Of a DNA stretch of 64,000 bases, positions 11,471-23,374 are shown piece after piece. Source of the stretch: Liquidambar formosana (Eukaryota; Streptophyta; Magnoliopsida; Saxifragales; Altingiaceae); NCBI GenBank assembly GCA_039720395.1, contig CM077826.1, positions 39,560,587 to 39,624,586 on the forward strand, in the 5' to 3' direction. The translations under genes and the position numbers were made by a program. Under the pieces are notes generated by a model, which was not told the DNA's origin, searched no databases, and was given only the letters and a program-made list of their open reading frames with translations. Every line of letters starts with the position of its first letter. Within the stretch, counting starts at the first letter, position 1.

Positions 11471-11681
11471 CTGATGATAACAAACTATTGATGTTAATCA
11501 TAAAACAATAAGCATTAGAATTGTTGGAGGGTAATAAATAAATACAATTTTCATACTTCCCCTAGCATTATGCATAATGATACCAATAAATGAGTATGGA
11601 AATAATATTAATGGTTATCATCAATATGCATCTATACCATTTGTTGATGTATGCATAATACCAAAGCATATCAATTGTAAG

Positions 11682-13227
11682 CATGGTTCAAAGTCACGGT
11701 CTCGGATGTCGTCACGTAACGGTCACGGTCATCATGGTCGCGGCTGTCTCATCACATCTCAGGTGAGACGCAACATTACGTATGAAAGAAGGCTAAAAAA
11801 AATCCGAAAAAATCATGAAAAAATCTAAAAAAAATAGAACAATCACATTGGAAGCATAAAACAAGTAAAACAAATAATCTAAAACACATATAAAATGGTT
11901 AAAAGCATCGAAACAGGTAGCAACGCTGTGTAAGTACTAAGAAACACAATTACAAATAGGATTATTTTCATCCTAATTGCAAATAAATTGGCATCCTTGA
12001 TCCCATTATTGATGATTCATCACATATTATAGATCATAGATTCACTTATTTCAACCAATAGTTATAATTTTTATTTTTATTTTTCCAAAAAAAAAAAAAA
12101 AAACCAATGTATCATAAACAATGAAATATGTTGAATATTACTAATTAAATAGACATCCTTGATCCCATTGGTTTTTTTTTTTTTTTTTTTTCAAAAAAAA
12201 GAATTTATTATTAGGAAAAAAAATTAAAAAAATTATTCTTTTCAATCAAAATTAAAAATGTAATATACTCCTGTATTTTCAATCTTAAAAATATATCAAT
12301 TTAAATAAGTTTTGATAAACAATGAAATATGTTGAATATTTTTTTCCATTTTTCTAATTAAGACAAAATAAAAATGGCAAAAAATAAAATAAAATTAAAG
12401 CTTTCAAAAAACCCTTTATCATACTGCATATTGTCCAATTTTAAAAAAAAAAAAATGCAAAGCAAAGCAAAGAAAAAATGAAAAATGAAAAGACTTAACT
12501 AATAAAATAAGGTAAAGGTATACTTAAGTTTAAGAAATAAGTGGCTGAGATTTGGGAGGTACTCAGTACCCCGACTGTCGGGGGTCGAGGCTTGAGGGAC
12601 TCCCTTGGAGGGAGGCAAAACTCAAGAGGGAAGGCTTGACCAAGTGACGGCGAGACTCGATCGGCGACGGTAAGCTTCGATCGATGACGGCAAGCTTCGA
12701 ACGGCGATAGGAAGCTTCTACTGGCGACGGTGGGGGCTGGTTGAGAGCTTAATAATCACTGGAGGAGTCGACTGTTGACTCTTGAGGCTCGAGGGAGGCG
12801 AGACAAAGCGACGGCAGACTCGATCGGCGACAACGGGACTCGATCGGCGAGATCATCCACTCGCGACTCCACCACAACTCGACTTCTCTAGGTGCGTTCA
12901 GATCTGGGGTTTGTGGGTTTTTTTTCCTACTCAGTCTGGGTTGTGAGTTGTGGGTTTATGCCTTTTCAAAAAGCATCAAGAAAGCTCTGGAAAAACTTCA
13001 ATGGAGAGGAGATTTGATCTCTATAGAGTGTAAGAGAGTAGCATTTTGTAGCACTTTTTTTTGTCTTGAAATGCAATGGCGTGATCACAGCGAGATGTTG
13101 GCATCACGGACGTGATGAGAAATTGGCGAGATATACTTGTACCGTTGTAACGTCTCGTACCGACAGGCTTCGAGACCATTACATCTCGGGCGAGACGTCA
13201 CAGTTTCGGCCGTTACTTTGAACCATG
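11682..13227. mobile_element. Non-autonomous hAT element (1,546 bp)
   Basis: Ends are CATGGTTCAAAGTCACGG and the complement of CATGGTTCAAAGTAACGG. Both flanks carry the same 8-bp TSD, ATTGTAAG (11674-11681 and 13228-13235), diagnostic of the hAT superfamily. The inside is AT-rich with poly(A)/poly(T) stretches, then a GC-rich block with a minisatellite, and no transposase. It sits between the two copies of the 10137 repeat family. Confidence 0.9.
12650..12860. repeat. Minisatellite of about 20 bp inside the hAT element
   Basis: Imperfect units of the type GACTCGATCGGCGACGG and AAGCTTCGATCGATGACGG recur from about 12655 to 12735. GACTCGATCGGCGA appears twice more near 12810-12855. The block is clearly GC-richer than the rest of the element. 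Confidence 0.7.
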
Positions 13228-13395
13228 ATTGTAAGACCATCATACATTCTTACATTAAGCTCAATTAATAATATTATATATCAATATAACAAGTATATAA
13301 TATTCTAGCTCCATTAAGTCATATTTTCCCCCTAAATCATATGACCATTAAGTACAAAGAAAATATAACATCAATCATTCATATTTAAATGCTTT

Positions 13396-13531
13396 ATGAC
13401 TGTTGGGAAGGAGCCCATTTTAAAAAATAGCCGTTAGAACACTTTTTTAAGGCTTTGAAAACTAGCCGTCAAAACTTTCCTGCAAGGTTTAATCGACTAA
13501 ACTTTCCAGAAGCTAAAAATTCAGTCATAAT
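13396..13531. repeat. Dispersed repeat, second copy, left part
   Basis: Matches 10795-10935 (GAGCCCATTT, GTTAGAA, GCAAGGTTTA, GACTAAACTTTC). It is interrupted after AGTCATAAT by a hAT MITE and resumes at 14185. Confidence 0.8.
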
Positions 13532-14184
13532 CAAGGACTTAAATATCGATATCGATAGATATATCGAGAGTCCAAAAGCATGGATATATTGAATATATCG
13601 ATAGATATATCGAAAATTTTGATATCGATTCAAAGATATGGCGGACATTGTTAGTTAAACACATATTTTCATTGAAAGTCTAGGAACAATGATTAGACTC
13701 TATTAAAGTTTAGAATCAAAATATTGCAGTTTAAATGTGCATTAGACAAGTATATATTGTGTAGGATATAAAATTTGTACCATAGAGCAATAGAATGAAT
13801 ATTTTAACAACGTAAATGAAATTTGTTACTTCATAACACTAATTTAAGCCATTAGTATAATTGAAATAATTATATAAATCAATACTAAAAGCGTAAGAGG
13901 TGATAATTTTGATGCAATAACAAAAAAATGAATATCTTGATATCATCAATATAATAGTTATATCTTGATATATTTGATATATCGACGATACCATGTGAAA
14001 GAAAGATAATATTATGGCTTTATATTGAGATATATCGAGATTTTATCAATAATATTAAACATAACAACAATATCGTAAAGATATTTTGTGAAAAAGATAT
14101 GTTAATTAGATATCGTATTGAGGGGTACGGATACACGGATATATCGTGGCTATATCGAAGATATCGTGGATATTTTAGTCCATG
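13532..14184. mobile_element. Non-autonomous hAT (653 bp), related to the 5.6-kb element
   Basis: The 8-bp TSD GTCATAAT lies on both sides (13524-13531, 14185-14192). Its left end CAAGGACTTAAATATC and about 50 following bases closely match the right end of the hAT at 29897-35519, including the ATATATCGA and GTCCAAAA stretches. The right end is the complement of CATGGACTAAAATATC. The body is full of TATCGATA-type words. No open frame. The first copy of the host repeat (around 10925-10945) is the uninterrupted site. Confidence 0.9.
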
Positions 14185-14724
14185 GTCATAATATACGGTT
14201 GATATAGTTGACTAAACTAGGAAAGTTAGCTAGTTTACCTTATTCTCATGAAATATGATCATTTAAGTCCTTGGTTATCAACTTAGGCCACTTATGTGAT
14301 AAAAATATTTTGTTCAAGGGTCCTGCGGTTTTTCTAGGTCATGGTCTATACAACTCATAGTCATTGATCTTTCACCATTCGACCATTTACATAAAATCTT
14401 AACTTACCCAAATACCCAAGTCTTCATTAACTTCAAGTCTTCTCTTATTGGGGTTCTTGAGAGTTGGAATCTTCTCTTCTTTGAGGCTCTATGCTTCTCT
14501 TGATCTTTCACTTGATGAAGCCTTTTGATCACCTTTTGATCTCTTGCTTTCTTCGTCTTTGCTTCTCTTGGTCTCTTGGCTTTCTTCTTATAATAGCACC
14601 TTTGAGTGTAGAAAGTCCTAGCTTATAATGATCAACTTAAATGATGAACATTAGTCCATAATCATCAATGCTTTGTTATCATCAAAATCATAATATATTC
14701 ATTAAATGAAACCTTTACGCTAAC
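14185..14724. repeat. Dispersed repeat, second copy, right part
   Basis: Matches 10950-11456 (AGTTAGCTAGTTTA, TATTCTCATGAAATATGATC, CTTATAATAGCACCTTTGAG) and ends in ACGCTAACA before the LTR resumes. Confidence 0.8.
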
Positions 14725-14985
14725 AGGGTGGATTAAGTAGTGCTCTATCATATGTCTGGTAAATCTTGTATTCTTCGATTGCACATAGTGGAAACGTGGA
14801 TTACTCAAACTGGACAAGGTCTCGTGGTTTTTCCCTTATCAAGTTTGGACGTAAAAATTGCCTGTGTATCTTGTGTGATTGATTATTTGATTTGAGACTT
14901 GTTATCTTGCTTGATCAAAATATATCCTTGATATATTTAATTGAGTAGGTTAATCATTAACCAATCCTTATGTATGTCTGTTTAA
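14725..14985 (+). mobile_element. LTR, right part (R-U5)
   Basis: Apparent continuation of the LTR begun at 9211: GCACATAGTGGAAACGTGG, then GACAAGGTCTCGTGG and TTCCC, a typical U5 layout in copia-type elements, then GTGTATCTTGTGTGATTG. Internal sequence, primer-binding site and partner LTR are not seen, so it may be a solo LTR. Confidence 0.45.
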
Positions 14986-14989
14986 GTAT

Positions 14990-15119
14990 CGAGTGTCTTA
15001 GATGTGCCTGGATCCACAATTGACACAGCTTTGGTACTCACCTCAGGGATGAGATGAGGTGGAAGATGATTCCGAGTTTGATGAGTGTGATGGAGATAAG
15101 CCATTGTCTAATTGTATTG

Positions 15120-15168
<49 letters not shown>

Positions 15169-15560
15169 TTTTAAAGTTCTATGAATATCTTGACTGAGTG
15201 TTGTCCCTTCAAATTAATTTACTTAATGGCATGATGCTTTAACTCATCTTGTTATGAATACTCATGATAGTGACTTGTGATTAGAAAAAATGTGGACGAC
15301 CTGGCTTTAATCCTACTTTCTAATACTCAGAGAAAAAAATACGTGCATTATAAGTATTTTGTTTTTATTTTTCTTATATTCATTTTGTGACTATTGATTG
15401 GCCTTTTTGTTTTATATATGGGATGTTAACCATGAAGCCTAAATATGTTCCTAGGTTCCTAGCGGCCCTTTGACCGATAACCATACCCCATAATCTAACC
15501 AACTTACATATTAGTCTCATGTATTCATTTGCATCACATTCATACACTATACGTAGAACT
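14990..15560 (+). repeat. Duplicated block copy A, part 3
   Basis: Colinear with 63035-63500: TTTGGTACTCAC, ATTCCGAGTTTGATGAGTGT, CATTGTCTAATTGTAT, later GTTAACCATGAAG and CCGATAACCA. In copy B this follows directly on GGAAAGCGCTATAA. In copy A about 9.9 kb intervenes (5105-15030). A (TA)n tract at 15122-15167 has expanded within it. Confidence 0.8.
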
Positions 15561-15649
15561 TTCTTAGGGGTCACTTGTCTAATGCATTGGAGATAGTGGT
15601 GCAGACACTTAGCCTAGACCACCTATCACACGTGTATGAGCATTGACAC

Positions 15650-15997
15650 TGTTGGAGGCCAGCCCATCTGGTTACCTTGTGGCTAGACAAGACTTAGGAT
15701 CAGATGGTCAATTTATTTCCTTTTTTATTTTATTTTATTTATTTTTATTTTGGGATTATTATTTTTAGTTCTTTATTTGATGTACTAGAGTCTATATAAG
15801 ACTTTAAATTTTTAGGGTTTGATTTGTGCTATAGATAATGAAAGTTTGAGAACTTACGTTTGGTGCAGATTCCAAACGAACCCTAGGTGCTGACTTGTAG
15901 GTTTTGATTCTTGCTTCTTTTCTTCTTTTATTCTCTAACTTTAATCTCTTTGTGTTGTAAGTTAAAGGTGCATGTTTTATATCAATATATTCCAACA
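15650..15997 (+). mobile_element. LTR in plus orientation
   Basis: Begins TGTTGGAGGCCAGCCC, has a TATA box (GAGTCTATATAAGAC), an R-like region with AAAGTTTGAGAACTTACG, and ends ATATATTCCAACA. TG...CA ends and 348-bp size suit a gypsy LTR. Its R-U5 sequence recurs inverted at 15998-16140, so it belongs to the same family as palindrome P1. No primer-binding site follows; the inverted copy begins instead. Confidence 0.65.
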
Positions 15998-16140
15998 CAC
16001 AGAGATTAAAGCTAGAGAAGTAAAGAAGAAAAGAATAAGAGAAGCAAGAAACAAAACCTAGGAGTCAGCACCTAGTGTTCGTTTGGAATCGGCAGCAAAC
16101 ATAAGTTCTTAAACTTTAATTAACAATAGCATCAATATAT
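15998..16140 (-). mobile_element. R-U5 piece in minus orientation
   Basis: The reverse complement of 15826-15965 with about 85-90% identity by eye. It makes a U5-to-U5 palindrome with the LTR on its left and joins directly to the end of the minus-strand integrase on its right. No U3 lies between integrase and R-U5, which is unusual for a 3' end. Confidence 0.65.
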
Positions 16141-16204
16141 TCTTTTTGTGCTTGTGGAAAATTAAGGGGCGATGGATTAGGGATGAATGTAGTATTTGAT
16201 TACT

Positions 16205-18125
16205 AGGGAGGGTCAACAAATGGCTCATCGGGGATAAATGTGAGACTCTTGTAAGTAATAAGGTTCTCTATATTAAAAGTAGAGCTAATCCCGTAGTCAG
16301 ATGGTAGGTCAATAACATTTGCTTTCGGCCCAACCCATGTGAGTACTTTGAATGGCCCAGCACTATGAGCTTGCAACTTCCAAACAGCTCTAGAGGGGTC
16401 TAACTCGAATCATAACACAATCCCCAACATTAAATTCCATATAACGCCTACGTAAGTGAGCTTGTATTTGATTTTTTTCATTGCTTGGTTGAATTCGCTT
16501 GTTAATTTCATGATGTAAATCATGAACATGACAAGCAAACGCCTCAATTGACTCACAAATCCTTACATGAGGAGACATAGGGAGGAGATCTAAAGGCTTC
16601 CTAGGTTTGTAATATGCATAACCTCAAATGGACTCATCCCTATATACCTATTAACTAAGCTGTTGTATGCAAATTGGGCTGGGGGTAGAATGGAATCCCG
16701 ATTCCTATTGTTTTCACCTACCAAACTTCTTAAAAGGTTGCCTAAACTACTACTGACAACTTCAATTTGACCATCAATGTGGAAATGATAGGTGGTGGAG
16801 AATTTTAATTTTGTACCTAACAGGTGCCAAAAGGTTTTCAAAAAGTAGCTCATGAACTTGATATCTCTATTAAACACTAGAAGTTTTGGAATAGGGAATG
16901 AAGTGAGCCATTTTAGAGAAATAGTCCACAAACAAAAATAGAATCATGTTTCCTAAGGTACGTGGAAAACCTGGCATAAAATCAATACTTACATCTTACA
17001 GTGGGCAATTAAACACTGTTAGTGGAGTGTAGAGGCCTGTATTTTGCTTCTTATGCTTTGCCAATTAACATGTGTGGCACTAACTCACAATCTTGGCAAC
17101 ATTTCTTTTTAGATAGGCCAATAAAAGGTGCGCTCTACCTCCTCTATAGTCTTGTCACACCCGAAATGTCCCAATAGACCATCTGCATGTATTTTCCACA
17201 CTAAAAAATCTCTCATTGATGTCTGTGGGATGCAAAATATTGCCTTTAAACATATACTTGTTTTGAAGAATAAATCCATCAACTTCGAGGCTTTGTTCAT
17301 CTTCAAGGTTTGATAAATATCTCCAAAATTTGGGGACAATTCATAATCTCCTTGAGTCATTGAAACCCAGTGATTTGTAATTTCATCATTAAAAGCAATA
17401 GAACTCGGTGACTTAGGGCATCCACCCCCTTCTTTTGGACTCTAGATCAATGTTTCAACAAGAAGGTATAAGCTTGTAAAAATTCAACCCAACAACCATG
17501 TCTAAAGTTCAACTTCTTCTGGGAATTAATATACTCAAGGCTTTATGATTAGCGTGGAGGATAGTAGATAACGGTGTGAGTGCTTTAATATCTGCACTAC
17601 AACATAAAACTCCATTTCATAGGTCGAGTACTCCTCCTATGCCTATCCTAGACGCATCACAGTCAACCTCAAACATCTTTGAAAAGTGTAAGAAGCGCAT
17701 AGCTGTGCTTCATTCATTCTCCTCATAATCTCTACCAAGACTTTAGCTGCATCATTTGTCCACTTCAATTCTGCTTTTTTTAGGCAATCAGTGATTGGGC
17801 CATTATAGCACTAAACCCTTTAATTAATCAATGGTACAAAGTAGTGAGCCCATGAAAGCTGCAAATCTCATCGATGTTTTTGGGATTAGACCACTCTTCT
17901 ATCGTTTTAATCTTCTGCGGATAGCAGATTATTAACCCTAGGAAAATGACACTATCAGTGAAAAAGGAACACTTTTTAGGGTTAGCATACAAACTTGCTT
18001 ATCGAAGAGCATTATAGACTTATGTAAGGTGGTCCAAATGTTGCTCATTAGATTTGTTATAAATGTGGATATCATCAAAGTACACAACTAAAAATTTACT
18101 TATAAAAGGTCATGTTGTTATATTA
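16205..18125 (-). pseudogene. Ty3/gypsy pol, P1 left arm
   Basis: Reading leftwards on the minus strand: RT from the catalytic motif (LVVYFDD at about 18075) through the thumb (CSFFTDSVIFLG, EEWSNPKNI); decayed RNase H around 17700-17400; integrase zinc region (HADGLLGHFGCDKT at about 17180, CHTC near 17075); catalytic core (NRDIKFMSYF, then HIDGQIEVVSSSLGNLLRSLVGE, 16870-16720); and the basic tail (RRRYMEFNVGDCVMIRVRP near 16400). RT upstream of the YFDD region, protease and gag are missing; the OSCA fragment takes their place. Stops and frameshifts occur in every domain, so it is dead. The YFDD and integrase motifs identify Ty3/gypsy; the clade is not determined. Confidence 0.85.
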
Positions 18126-18129
18126 TTCT

Positions 18130-18924
18130 TTGCGATCCCAATTGCATTTGTTCAATCTTTTGCTGACATTGAAATGATTGAAGGCTTTTTTTTTTAGTTA
18201 TTTATGAAGTCACGCATGGAAATAAAAGTTGTTAAGACTTTCGCTCAAGGTTTTCTTCCAATCATTGTGTTGAAGATATTCTTAACTCTTCTTCCAAAAA
18301 TTCTGATGACTATGTCTAAAATAGAAGGCTTCTCATCATTCTCATCTTTAGAGAGCAAATCTGCTGGGAAGTTTCATCTATTCATTAATGTTGTAGTAGA
18401 CGCATTACAGCAACCGCATAATTCCGTTGATTGGTCCCCAACAGAGATTTCATAGTTTGTCATGTCCATATTAAAGATCGCAACTTTCTTTATTACTTAC
18501 ATAATGGTTGATGATTAGGTTGGAATTGCTGTAGAGGTCCTTAAATTGGATCCATTGATTATGTTCAACCTAAAGGATGCATTTTTGGGGCTAATAGACC
18601 AACACAAGGAGTAGGCAATGGATCCTAGTTTCTTAGACTTTTCTTTATTTGTAGACACAATTTTATTTCTTTATGGGACTTGTGTATTATGTGGTCACAA
18701 CCGTTCTTATGCCTTTCGTTTTGGTCTTCTTTGTTTTTGCATATGTGGTTTTTCGTCATTAGATTATCAATGTGTACAACCAAAAATATGATAGTGGGGC
18801 AGCATTCTGGCCAGATGTCCATTGGCGTTTAATTATAACTTTAATAATATCCTAATTTTTACTAATGGACTTGTTGAGCATGAAAAATTCTGAGAAGTCA
18901 ACACTATGGCTCATTGTACTTCCC
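18130..18924 (+). pseudogene. OSCA/CSC1-like channel fragment, P1 left arm
   Basis: The frame reads FFAIPIAFVQSFADIEMIEG, then KILMTMSKIEGFSSFSSLES, TYIMVD and DPLIMFNLKDAFL. These are hallmarks of the C-terminal membrane half of plant CSC1/OSCA (ERD4-type) hyperosmolality-gated calcium channels: usually LPKILMTMSKIEGF, then ITYIMVDGWAGIA and PLIMFHLK. It starts at the last third of the protein and ends near VLPL. Several stops and a short deletion (LFINVVVDAL) break it. The conserved blocks follow one another with no intron, which suggests a cDNA origin. It is antisense to the adjoining RT and is mirrored by 18951-19756. Confidence 0.85.
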
Positions 18925-18950
18925 CTTGTGCATAATTTATGGAATCAAAT

Positions 18951-19756
18951 GGGAAGTACAATGTGCAGGGGTGTTGATTTCTTAGAATCTTTTATGCTCA
19001 ACAAGTCCATTACTAAAAATTGCGATGTTATTAAAGTGATAGTTAATCGCCGATGGATGCACATTCGGCCACAATGCTGCTTTGCTCTCGTATTTCTGGT
19101 TGTATTATTTGATGATTTGGTGACAAAAAACCACATACGCAAATGCAGAGAAGACCACAATGAAAGGAAGAATGGGTGTGACCACATCATATATAACTCC
19201 TATCAGGAAATAAAATTGCATTTGTGGTTCAAATGAAAGAAATTCCAAGCAATGGGATCCATTGTTTGCTCTTTATCTTGGTCTGTCATAGCCAGAAATA
19301 CATCCTTTAGGTGGAATATAACCAATGGATTAATCTTTGCAACAATTCTAGCCCAACCATTATGTAAGTAATAAAAAAAAGTTGCATTTTTTAATATAGA
19401 CATGCCAACAAAGAGTGGAATCTCTATTGGAGACCAATTAACGAAATTATGCAGCTGCTGCAATGAGTCTACTACGACATTAATGATCCCTGGAATGACA
19501 AGTATAAACAGATGAAACTTCCCAGCAGATCTTCTTTCTAAAGACGAGAATGATGAGAAACCTTCTATTTTGGACATGGTTATCAAAATTTTCGGAAGCA
19601 GAAATAGGAATATATTCAACACCATGACTAGAAGAAAACATTGAACAAAAGACTTGACAACTTCCATTTTCACGCGTGGGTTTATAAATGAAAAGCCTTT
19701 AATCACTTCAATGGAGACTGAACAAATGCAATTGGGATCACAAAGAATAATACAAT
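18951..19756 (-). pseudogene. OSCA/CSC1-like channel fragment, P1 right arm
   Basis: The best preserved of the four copies: one open frame of 186 codons (19763 to 19203) covers KILITMSKIEGFSSFSSLER, SAGKFHLFILV, then INPLVIFHLKDVFLAMTDQD and KEQTMDP, matching the OSCA/CSC1 pattern with few losses. Farther along, the region with YNQKYE-type sequence and VIIG-like helices is frameshifted. It ends at LPI..FHKLCTR just past the axis. No introns. The next bases downstream (plus strand) are gypsy RT starting MTQVF. The family forms dimeric membrane channels gated by tension or osmotic stress; this fragment lacks the pore's first half and cannot be functional. Confidence 0.87.
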
Positions 19757-20123
19757 GACACAAGTATTTAGACGTTGGGTAAATTTCCAGTTGTGCACTT
19801 TGATGACATCCTTATTTATAGGACCACTTTACACAAGTTTATAGTGCTCTTCGAGATGCAAGTTTGTATGCTAACCTTAGGAAGTGTTCATTTTTCACTG
19901 ATAGTGTCATTTGCTTAGGGTTTATAGTTTCATCGAGTATATGTTGATTTGCTGATTCGCAGAAGATTAAAGCAATAGTAAAATGGTCTGAGCCCAAAAA
20001 CATCCATGAAATTCACAGCTTTCATGGACTCGGTATTTTCTACCATTGATTCATTAAAGGGTTTGGTGCTATAGTAGCCCCAATCACTGATTACCTAGAG
20101 AAAGGGGAATTTAAGTATCAAAA
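19757..20123 (+). pseudogene. Ty3/gypsy RT, P1 right arm
   Basis: Starts ATGACACAAGTATTTAGACG and reads into HFDDILIY (a degraded YFDD), then ALRDASLYANLRKCSFFTDS, KWSEPKNIHEIHSFHGLG and YLEKGEFK. It is the mirror image of the RT at 18125-17780. The reading frame is cut after GAATTTAAG by an inserted LTR at 20124 and resumes at 22876. Confidence 0.85.
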
Positions 20124-20135
20124 TGTAACGACCCG

Positions 20136-20185
<50 letters not shown>

Positions 20186-21138
20186 GCGTTCAAATATATG
20201 AGCTCCACAAAAATAAAACTCTCCAAAAATGAATTTCCTTTGAAATTATAAAATATAATACGGTACGGAAAGTGGTGGCTAACCCAAAAATCATCAATAT
20301 ACGTTGCTCAACTCATTAAATAATATTTACATCAACTTTATAGAAATAACAAATAAAATAAATCAACAAGATAATCTTTCCAAATCTTGACCCTAATTCT
20401 AATACGTGTCTCCAACGACAATGACCTAAAAATATATAAGGTGAGCTACAATTGCCCAGTAGGAAATTTAATTCCTCTACAATAAACAAAGTTTCAAATA
20501 TCACAAAAATAGTAAATAAAAAGCTCAATTATATACCTTAAATATCATATCTTAATATTTGATCAAAATCAACATTAAAAATACCACTATGAATGTTTAT
20601 CAATTGCCTTACATAAATCAAAACCCAATATATACACCAAAACATCCATCATTCATCATACTAGAATTAAATCCCTACCTTTGATAGTTGAGAAAACTTA
20701 TAAAAATTGATAAAGAAGTAAGCTTCTTCTCTCTTGAATTCTCTCTCTCTTTCTTTCTCTTTCTTATGGTTCAACTCATGGGAGCTCTATATGTATTTGT
20801 AGGACTTCAATTAAGGATGAATCATCACCATAATAGCCTAATTTCTTGACACCTCATATTGTTGGGAATCGAATAGGGAGGAAAACTACAAAGGCGGAAT
20901 ATAAAAATTTTCCTACGATTCCCAATCCCATGAATCCAATTATGCTTAAAACAAAACAAAAACCCTAACTACTTAGAGAGTTAAGATACTTACAGTTTCA
21001 CAAAGTCTTCTCCTTTATGCTCTAAGCTTTGAATCTAACAACGAAGAACGAGCAGTCCAAATGTATTGCCTCCAACGGTATCCACACCTAGCTTGAGCTT
21101 GAAGTCCTTTTCTTCTTCTTCCTTATTGTTGCTAGAGG

Positions 21139-21187
<49 letters not shown>

Positions 21188-22875
21188 CCTCCAAGGGGTT
21201 GGATGGCTAGGGCTTGGGAGTGCATCAAGTGATGATGTCACACATCATAACATGATATATATATATATATATATATAGTCCCCACTAAAGGGGCCGGCCA
21301 TGGGGAGAAATCCCTTTAGGGTTTTAATGCAATTTCTCTAAATTGCATTATAACCCCTCTAATTTATATCAAATACAAACTTGGCCCTTAAAGAACTTTT
21401 CTTTAATCACTTATACCCTTTCTCTCATAGACTATCAAGCTCTCTTAGCATGATCAGTGTGTGACCCATTGGGTTCACATCATCAAGTAGTAGGTATAGC
21501 ACATGTTGTGCACAATGGAACACTTTGCATTAGAGGGTCTAATTGAAACTCCTTTCAATTTCCTAATTGATTATGACTCATTTATATGAATTAGGGCTTC
21601 TACTAACCATGAGTAACACCTAGCATATGGCTCATGGTGTGGTCCTTAATGAGGTGAATAGATTTGTAACAAAGAGCCCTTCTGTTATAGTTTATAGGTT
21701 ACAATTATATCCTTCCATCAACACAATGTTTCCAATTGAATTAATAGGACACGGAAGTTTGTCAAGTCCCTAGTTCAATTACTTTATACTTATTCATTAA
21801 TATCAACTCAATGATGAACTTATGGAAACTCCTTTCCATATTCATTCTACTATGGGCTCATGGATTTAATGAGTTATATTCAATGAATGCTATATGAGAC
21901 ATTCACTCTCTTTTTCCTGAGAGTGATGGATTTCTTGTTGATTACTCACATGCCTTCACACACATAGCAGTAGGGCCAATGAACACTCTTACAGACCCCT
22001 ATAAGGATCTGCACTTAGTGTTATCAAACTTCTAAAGCTACGTGTATAAGGCAACTATGGTGTCTCAGTTCTAAGGATTACTTGTACCACTATAACAATG
22101 AGAAACTGATTAACAGGCAGCTTAAAACTCCATTTAGTTTATCTCATATCTTAGGTCACATTCAGTGTACCTATTCTTATAATAGGCACCTACTTGTTGG
22201 TTGTAGTGTCTCCATACAAATAGCTTGAGACTAACTATCCTCTTATAGAGTCAACCTAACAAGTACTAGTCCTATGGTTCATTACTGTCCATCATAGTGA
22301 ACCTTCAACTAGGAATGTTTTAGGAGTTTAGTACAGAGATATATTTACAGTCTCAAAATTACAACACTTTGTAATTTCATATTCTCAACTCTAACTCTAT
22401 AGACATATTATGTAAATATAAATAATGCATATAAACATAATAGAATAAACCCTTTTATTAAATCGATAATAAATGTGACATGCATAAATGAAATCAATTG
22501 ATTGTTCTTAATCCCTAAACAATCATTTCTATGATTGGATCTAGGGCATAATCCTAACACATGTTACACATTTACACTTCACTTTGCATTCTAACATATA
22601 TTATAATCTTGCCACCTCTTGTACACGTCATTATCCATTTCAATATCTATTAGAATCTTACCTCATTATGTACACCTCATGCTAGCTTATGCCACTTCAA
22701 TTCTAAGCATGACACCTCATGTTTCTACCGAATAATCATATAATACACATATTCTCATGTAATCTCAATTGTTCCACTATCTTAATAGAAATAATAACAA
22801 TAGTTATACTTCCCAAATAAAATTAAACTTTGACATAATTTAAAATTAACATATATTAATTATTTGGGTATCACA
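20124..22875. mobile_element. Solo LTR (TGTAACGACCCG type) containing another LTR
   Basis: It interrupts the RT/RNase H frame: CAAAA before and CAAAT after are close to a 5-bp TSD. Starts TGTAACGACCCG followed by a 49-base A run, ends GGGTATCACA, as in plant gypsy LTRs. Without the LTR nested in it (20860-22559) it is about 1.05 kb. No pol domain, so a solo LTR. The TSD is imperfect by one base. Confidence 0.7.
20860..22559 (-). mobile_element. Nested solo LTR of about 1.7 kb
   Basis: Ends TGTTGGGAATCGAATAGGG and TCTAGGGCATAATCCTAACA (TG...CA). Flanks CATAT and CATGT differ by one base, consistent with an old 5-bp TSD. Orientation is likely minus because that reading starts TGTTAGGATTATGCCC. 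Inside are a (GA)n tract (21145-21185), a (TA)n tract (21257-21278) and no gene; short frames around the (GA)n are artefacts. Confidence 0.7.
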
Positions 22876-23105
22876 CAAATGTTGTAGCTAAAGCCTTTGT
22901 AGAGATTAAGAGGAGCATGACTGGCACGCCAGTTATGCGCCTCCTAGACTTTTCGAAGGTGTTTGAGGATGAGTGTGTTGTGTTTGTGATAGGCATAGGG
23001 GTACTTCGTCAAGAACAACAACCAGTCGCCAAATTTAATGAGGAACTAAATGAGGCAAAGCAAAGGAATTCGACCTATCACAAGGAGTGTTACGACAATT
23101 TGTAG
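22876..23105 (+). pseudogene. Ty3/gypsy RNase H start, P1 right arm
   Basis: Continues the RT frame after the [19 protein letters not shown] and then GIGVLRQEQQPVAKFNEELNEAK, the N-terminal half of gypsy RNase H (usually LPDFxKxFEVECDASGxGIG). The DASG catalytic block is mutated. It stops at TAG near 23105, and the rest of RNase H and the zinc part of integrase are missing up to 24229. Confidence 0.8.
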
Positions 23106-23109
23106 ATGC

Positions 23110-23324
23110 ACCAATCCTACCTTCCCCCACGAGAACAGAAAAACCAACAGACCACAAACACCAGCATGCATGAAAACAGCCCTTTTGAAAGCATACCGCC
23201 TTTTGGGCTTAGCCCCCCCAGAAGGATAAACTCGTGAGCAATGTTTTTAAAGGAGAAAGCATTAAGCGAGGCGTAAGCCTCAAGGCATAAGGCTTATGCC
23301 TTTTAATTAGTAATTTTCATTTTA

Positions 23325-23374
<50 letters not shown>

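Noticed and set aside
10137..14724. A full LTR retrotransposon bounded by the two direct repeats
   Set aside because: The second copy lacks the first 650 bp of the first, the flanks (AAGTT / GGGTG) show no TSD and no gag/pol or primer site lies between; kept only as a repeat pair.
21035..21278. Arg/Glu or Ser/Leu repeat proteins
   Set aside because: Translation of a (GA)n tract inside a solo LTR.
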